From contig NZ_JAGIZB010000008.1 in the NCBI RefSeq assembly GCF_017813395.1, forward strand, positions 1 through 64,000: a stretch of 64,000 nucleotides of DNA, given 5' to 3'. The notes beneath the pieces are model-generated. The model ran no database searches, was not told the origin of the DNA, and saw only the letters and a list, made by a program, of their open reading frames with translations. Below are positions 60,701-64,000 of this stretch, one piece after another. A program made the translations under genes and the position numbers. Numbering within the stretch: the stretch's first letter is position 1; the number at the start of each line of letters is the position of its first letter. The stretch comes from Pararoseomonas baculiformis (GTDB lineage Bacteria; Pseudomonadota; Alphaproteobacteria; Acetobacterales; Acetobacteraceae).

Positions 60701-63143
60701 CACCGATGATGGTCTCGACATCCTTGACGGTGAGGTCGTTATTCCCGCCAGAGGCCAGCGTGAGCCGGTCCTCGCCTTCCCCGAGGCAGACGGAGATGCC
60801 ATTCACGGGGCCGGCCAGGGTGACATCATCCGCCGCCGAGCCGCCGTTGATGATCTCGACGTTCCGGACAGTGACGCGGTTCGGCCCTGCGGAAGAGAGG
60901 GTGAGCGTATCCGTGCCTTCCCGCAGGTCCACCACCGTCCCGCCAGCCGCGGCTTCGAGAGTGATCTGGTCCTGGCCGGAATTGCCGATCAGCGTCTCGA
61001 CGTTCCGGACCGTCCCCTTGTTGTTCCCGGCGGCAAGGGTAAGCGTGTCGTTGCCGCCGCCGAGGTCGGCGACGAGGGTCTGGCTGGCGCTCTTCAGGGT
61101 GATGGTGTCGTTCCCGTCGGTCCCGACGGCGGTCCCGCCGTAGATCCCGGGCAGCGTCACCGCATATTGCGGCATCCGGCCATAGACGTCCGGCGTCGTA
61201 CCGGGCGCGCCGGCAGCGGCCATCGCCTTGTAGGCATCGGCGGCAGCTTGGGAGCCGGTCAGGTGATAGATTCCGGCAAGGGTGGCCATAGCAAGCCGCG
61301 GATTCTCGGCTTCGCTCTTGTCCCAACCCGTCTCGCCATTGGAGAAGCCACGCAGCGCGGTCTCCGCGCCGATCTTTGCCCAGGTCGTGTAGGGCTTGCT
61401 GCTGCCGATATCGCTGATGGCGATCCGGTAGACAGCGCCATCGCGCATCCCGAAACCGCGATCCTCGGCGAGGAACCGGCCGACGAGGAAGTTAGACTGC
61501 CAGTTGAGAAAGGTCAGGGCATCCGCGTTGCCGCGGCTGGCAGCGGCGATCGTGGTGCTGGCGAAGTAGTCCTGCTGCCAGGGCGCGAGGTCGCCCCCCG
61601 TGTGCGTGGCGCCCGGCACCCAGCCATAGGCTTCGCCCTGCATGGCGGTCCAGGCCGGGATCTTCGAGACGAGCCATTTCCAGTTCGCGTCGGAGACCGC
61701 AGTGAAATACGCCTTCTCGGCGCTCCCGTCGGGCGCGGCCCAGGCCGCGTTCTCGGCTTCGCGCAGCGCCCAAGCCGCACCGCGGACCTGGCTCTCCTGC
61801 ACCAAAATGTCCTCGCCGTTGTTCCGCATCGCCGGCCAGGTCGTCATCACGTTGTTGGCGGCCTGGGCGGTGAGGTTGTCCAGGATCCAGCGCTCGCCGG
61901 TGAGGACATAGGGCACGAAGGACAGCTCGGGCTGATGGGCGCGGTCGATCGTCCAGCCCGTGTCGCTGGACACCTGCTGGGTCAGCCCTTTCGAGTTGGG
62001 ATCGCCCGCGACGCCAGTCCCGCCGCGCGGATCGGTCCAGAGCTTCGGGTAGTTGTCCGTGTTCAGCCAGGTGCCGTTCGCGGTGTCCCAAAAGTTCCAG
62101 GGCACGGCGCCGGCAGCCTCGGCCTGCCCCAGAGCGTAGGCGGCGACCTTCGCGTCGCCCGAGATGAGCCACGCGGTGTTAGCGCCCGTGACAATGCCGA
62201 TGTCCGGCCGGCCGCCCGTCATGGGCATGAACTGCGTCAGGCCATTGGCCGAGAGCGGCTCGCCCCAGCCCGCGGCGTTCTGCGCCGCCGTCCAGGAATT
62301 CAGCATTCCCGGATCGAGCTTAATGCTCGTGTCGTAATGCGCCACCGCGCCCGTGGAGGAGAGATAGTTGATGTCGTGGCGGATGTTCAGCCAGCCGGCA
62401 TCGGCGCTCCCCAGCCCCTGGCCGCCATCGACCTCGTTGGAGGAGAAGCTGCGGTGCCAGTTCTGGTACTGCCCCTGGCTCACCGTCTCGCGGAGGACCT
62501 CGGCGCCGTCGAGCCTGGCGACCGCCGTGTAGGACACACGGCCACCGGAGGTGCCCATCGCCCCGTCATTGTTGAAGCCCACATCGATCGACAGCCCCCC
62601 ACCCTGGTAAGCCGTCACATCGAGGACGAGACGCTGTGAGCCTTCCAGCGCCACCTCAACGCGGGCCTGGGTCGCGAGCGGACCCGCCATCCAGAAAGAT
62701 GCGGTTCCGTCGGCCAGCGCGTCGTTCAGGGCGTCCAGCACGTCAACATGCCGGGTGGTGCCGTTCGCACCGGTCAGATCGATGGTGAAGTCATGCGCAT
62801 TCAGCGCGGCCTGGAGATCCATGGCCTGCGTCGCAGGAGCGCTGGAGCGGATCAGGGACACGGACACGCTCTCGCCTGCGGCGAGTTCGGGGCGCTCGAA
62901 GGTGAGGATGGCCATCTTCGCCGAGCCATCCGGATAGGTCGTCTTGACGTCGAGCTGTACAGGGACGCGCTGGCCGTCGATGAGAGCCGTCAGGCCCGTG
63001 CCGGCCGGGACATCGCCCTGGACGAAGACCTGACCAAGCGTGGTCCTCCCATGGTCCAGGACCTGTTTCCCGGAGTTTTCCAGGTTCAGACCCACCACGA
63101 CATGACCAGCAGCGCTGGACGAGACAGAGTTTCCGTCGGCCAT
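57711..63143 (-). CDS. Giant repeat protein with C-terminal RTX/T1SS region
   Basis: An 1810-residue protein. Residues about 1-670 form a globular region with beta-rich start (HVVVGLNLENSGKQVLDHGR) and an aromatic, helical part (HQPELSFVPYVLTGERWILD, QVRGAAWALREAENAAW). The helical part resembles an alpha/alpha-barrel of carbohydrate-active enzymes, but no catalytic pair can be named. Residues about 670-1670 hold about 21 repeats of 46-47 residues (DVTLGTAVSGITVDLGGGVD, RLTVSNTETIIGGS). Classic RTX nonapeptides GGAGNDVLVGGKGADLLIGG follow, and a C-terminal tail (SLSKLSASDFLWT) typical of type I secretion substrates. GGGGG lies about six bases upstream of ATG 63143; the frame is open to 63236. 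No T1SS genes are adjacent. It is probably a calcium-binding secreted matrix protein. Confidence 0.9.
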   Translation of the reverse strand: MADGNSVSSSAAGHVVVGLNLENSGKQVLDHGRTTLGQVFVQGDVPAGTGLTALIDGQRVPVQLDVKTTYPDGSAKMAILTFERPELAAGESVSVSLIRSSAPATQAMDLQAALNAHDFTIDLTGANGTTRHVDVLDALNDALADGTASFWMAGPLATQARVEVALEGSQRLVLDVTAYQGGGLSIDVGFNNDGAMGTSGGRVSYTAVARLDGAEVLRETVSQGQYQNWHRSFSSNEVDGGQGLGSADAGWLNIRHDINYLSSTGAVAHYDTSIKLDPGMLNSWTAAQNAAGWGEPLSANGLTQFMPMTGGRPDIGIVTGANTAWLISGDAKVAAYALGQAEAAGAVPWNFWDTANGTWLNTDNYPKLWTDPRGGTGVAGDPNSKGLTQQVSSDTGWTIDRAHQPELSFVPYVLTGERWILDNLTAQAANNVMTTWPAMRNNGEDILVQESQVRGAAWALREAENAAWAAPDGSAEKAYFTAVSDANWKWLVSKIPAWTAMQGEAYGWVPGATHTGGDLAPWQQDYFASTTIAAASRGNADALTFLNWQSNFLVGRFLAEDRGFGMRDGAVYRIAISDIGSSKPYTTWAKIGAETALRGFSNGETGWDKSEAENPRLAMATLAGIYHLTGSQAAADAYKAMAAAGAPGTTPDVYGRMPQYAVTLPGIYGGTAVGTDGNDTITLKSASQTLVADLGGGNDTLTLAAGNNKGTVRNVETLIGNSGQDQITLEAAAGGTVVDLREGTDTLTLSSAGPNRVTVRNVEIINGGSAADDVTLAGPVNGISVCLGEGEDRLTLASGGNNDLTVKDVETIIGGSGADKVTLGTAVQGATVDLGGGDDRLILSGNGPNRLTVANTETVLGSGSAADEVTLTLAPLGAFVDLSGGVDRLILSGNAPTRVTVSNTEFIVGSAGADDVTLATAASGTVVDLGAGVDKLTLHQNSGNRVTVSNVETVIGGSNTDTVTLGTAIIGATIDLRGGSDRLNLADGRNVITTIGVETVIGGSGADEITFGGVATGGSVMLGAGNDTLKLVSAVSGLVVDLGDGKDTLELSNAGPNRITVAGAEKITGGSAADDVTLTTSSPDLVVDLGGGVDRLVLSNAGGKISVARAETIIGGNGADDVTLYVDIRGGTVDLGGGADRLVLSNKGPNSLRVTNTETIIGSTGDDDITLGTLSGMGTIDLGGGKDRLTLSASSAYTLTVSNTEEIIGGNGADTVTLGTAMLGGKVDLGANNDRLVLSSAGANRLTVSNTETIIGGSAADEVTLGTAVSGITVDLGGGVDKLVLSSAGANRLTVSNTETIIGGSAADDVTLGAANGVTVDLGGGADRLTLASGVGNRVSVANVETIIGGSGADDVTLTAPVNGAVINLGGGVDRLVLSAGGNRLSVADTETVIGGSGADVVTFTTAINNGTVDLGGGSDRLVLAHSNNSVTVTNTEEIIGGNGADTVTLGTAMLGGLVDLGGNNDRLVLSSAGANRLTVSNTETIMGGSAADEVTLGTAASGITVNLGDGADKLILSSAGANRLTVSNTETIVGGSAADEVTLGTAVSGITVDLGGGVDKLVLSSAGVNRLTVSNTETIIGGSAADDVTLGVANGVTVDLGGGADRLTLASGAGNRVSVANVETIIGGSGADVVTFTTAITNGTVDLGGGFDRLVLAHSNNVVTVTNTEEIIGGNGSDRITVTGNVGARIEGGAGNDVLVGGKGADLLIGGSGADRFVFTVGSSTPAAADRIADFAPREDLLVFEGMLTGKFAFVGEKAFTRSGNSEARFIDATDQLQVDANGDGTVDLQITLSGVSLSKLSASDFLWT
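58105..61130 (-). repeat. Tandem coding repeats, about 140-bp period
   Basis: About 21 degenerate 138-141-bp units, each encoding one [T/V]ExIIGGxxADxVTL module. Spacing between the recurring E-x-I-I-G-G codons is about 140 bp. A five-unit block (about 700 bp) around 58122-58824 recurs with very high identity at 58824-59530, with one unit inserted or lost. The repeats leave the opposite strand open over a long stretch. Confidence 0.85.
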
Positions 63144-63407
63144 TTTGCAGCCCCCTGAAGGCGAAGTCCTCAGCTCGCGAGTTCGGTGGCCACCCCAAAT
63201 CGATGGGGAATTTGGCCGCCCTTCGGAGCCGAACACAACATTGTGATCTGGGAGGGAGTGCTACGTCGAATGCAGATCCAAAGGGAACCCAGAAAAGAGC
63301 CCCTCTCGATCTTTAATCTCGTGATGATGGTTGATCTGAATCTCGCGTTTCGGGAGGAGGAAGTTGCAGGATTTGTCCAAAATTACTCATATTGCCTATG
63401 GCGATGA

Positions 63408-64000
63408 TCAGCCTCTCATGGCGCCAATGATCTTTCGCGCAGCGAGAACTACCCATCCCTGAACTGACGACCGACGCGCGAGCTCAACCCAAACAAATTT
63501 CCGTGATTCGAAGGCGAGACTCGCCTTGTAGCGCTGCGCCCCGGCCATCAGGTCGTAAGCGCTGTGCCCCTCAGTCACAGCCCGATTCACCGCCAGCAGG
63601 TGGCAGCTGAGCCCTGGCTTTTCGTGCCGTTGCGCCCCAGCACGGTCCAGTCCCGCCTGATAAGCGTGGATTACACCACCGAGAAGAAGGTTGTAAAGAA
63701 ATCCGACAGTCCTGTCACCTGCATCGATGCGGAGGAGATCGACTTCCCCGCGGGCTGAGGCGCGCTGGATGAGTGTCGTGTGGAAGCGGCGCACGAACGT
63801 CGTCGCAAAAGCGCCGGCCTGGCCGCGCTCGCGCCAGTCCGCGTTGTGAAGCGCTATCAGCCTCTCCAGGCTTGCCAGTGCCTGCTCCTCGGAAGCGGCA
63901 TGGTGGAGAGTAAGGGGACCGCTCGACGCATAGCTTCGTAGGGAACGTCGAAGCTGCTGGCGCGTATTCGCACTCAGCGTAGGTAGAAGATCGCCGCCGG
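63408..64000 (-). CDS. GNAT/CelD-like acetyltransferase, C-terminal part (runs off right edge)
   Basis: The reading frame on the minus strand stays open from the window edge to the stop at 63408. Its upstream part reads GDLLPTLSANTRQQLRRSLR, SYASSGPLTLHHAASEEQAL, then LERLIALHNADWRERGQAGA. It continues with FVRRFHTTLIQRASARGEVD, TVGFLYNLLLGGVIHAYQAG and SAYDLMAGAQRYKASLA. This is the C-terminal GNAT (Acetyltransf_6, CelD/BioF2-like) domain, found in enzymes of exopolysaccharide or cellulose loci. The N-terminal part is outside the window. It is upstream of the giant repeat gene on the same strand with a 264-bp gap without genes. Confidence 0.88.
   Translation of the reverse strand, partial: GGDLLPTLSANTRQQLRRSLRSYASSGPLTLHHAASEEQALASLERLIALHNADWRERGQAGAFATTFVRRFHTTLIQRASARGEVDLLRIDAGDRTVGFLYNLLLGGVIHAYQAGLDRAGAQRHEKPGLSCHLLAVNRAVTEGHSAYDLMAGAQRYKASLAFESRKFVWVELARRSSVQGWVVLAARKIIGAMRG

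Noticed and set aside
58105..61130. CRISPR-like array
   Set aside because: The repeats are about 140 bp, degenerate, in-frame and encode a protein; there are no short identical repeats with unique spacers and no cas genes.
58866..62639. A 1257-codon open frame on the plus strand
   Set aside because: It is exactly antisense to the repeat protein gene. The GC-rich repeating codons leave the opposite strand without stops; the translated sequence is His/Arg/Ala-rich without motifs, and the minus strand encodes a coherent protein with RTX signals.

Overview
The window is GC-rich alphaproteobacterial chromosome. The gene content best fits the Acetobacteraceae, most like Roseomonas or a relative: many tripartite-tricarboxylate (TctC/Bug) solute receptors, a class I PHA synthase, and insertion sequences of the IS481, IS21, IS5 and IS3 families. 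This assignment is inferred from family content only. No rRNA, tRNA or CRISPR array was seen.

Positions 1-36600 are mainly small catabolic islands. Each has a TctC-type periplasmic receptor, one to five enzymes and usually a divergent regulator. Examples: sulfatase + small AtzF-C-like protein + TctC with LysR (1262-5406); a six-gene run of two HMG-CoA-lyase-like enzymes, SMP-30 lactonase, type III CoA-transferase and two TctC facing an IclR regulator (7011-13987); GntR/MBL-hydrolase divergent from aconitase-Ldh-TctC-uronate-dehydrogenase-like-Ldh (16180-24739); LysR divergent from TctC + permuted CoA-transferase (25010-28394); GntR-quinone reductase divergent from GST-crotonase-TctC (32211-36562). 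Two more TctC genes, two SDRs, an IclR regulator and a carboxymuconolactone-decarboxylase-like gene lie at 44467-50390. There are eight TctC receptors in total and no TctA/TctB membrane subunit. Mobile-element debris separates the islands: a complete IS481 element (5699-6728), IS5 and IS3 remnants (30325-31960), a frameshifted IS21 element beside an IS481 fragment (41783-44470), and a small IS3 remnant (50632-50758).

Positions 36856-41638 carry a PHA synthase, a coiled-coil protein and an HWE/HisKA_2-type sensor kinase.

The most interesting region is 50762-54855. Four same-strand, tightly packed genes encode a PTPS/QueD-family protein without the catalytic Cys, GTP cyclohydrolase I (FolE), a secreted cysteine-free SUOX-fold protein resembling Agrobacterium PruR, and a membrane GGDEF-EAL protein resembling DcpA. 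This looks like a pterin-to-c-di-GMP signalling operon that carries its own pterin-synthesis genes.

The right end (55753-64000) holds a small conserved protein, a PEP-CTERM surface protein behind a near-consensus sigma-54 promoter, a convergent 1810-residue secreted protein with about 21 imperfect repeats and a C-terminal RTX block, and the 3' part of a GNAT/CelD-like acetyltransferase running off the window. With the PHA synthase and the c-di-GMP operon, this end points to surface and matrix biology.
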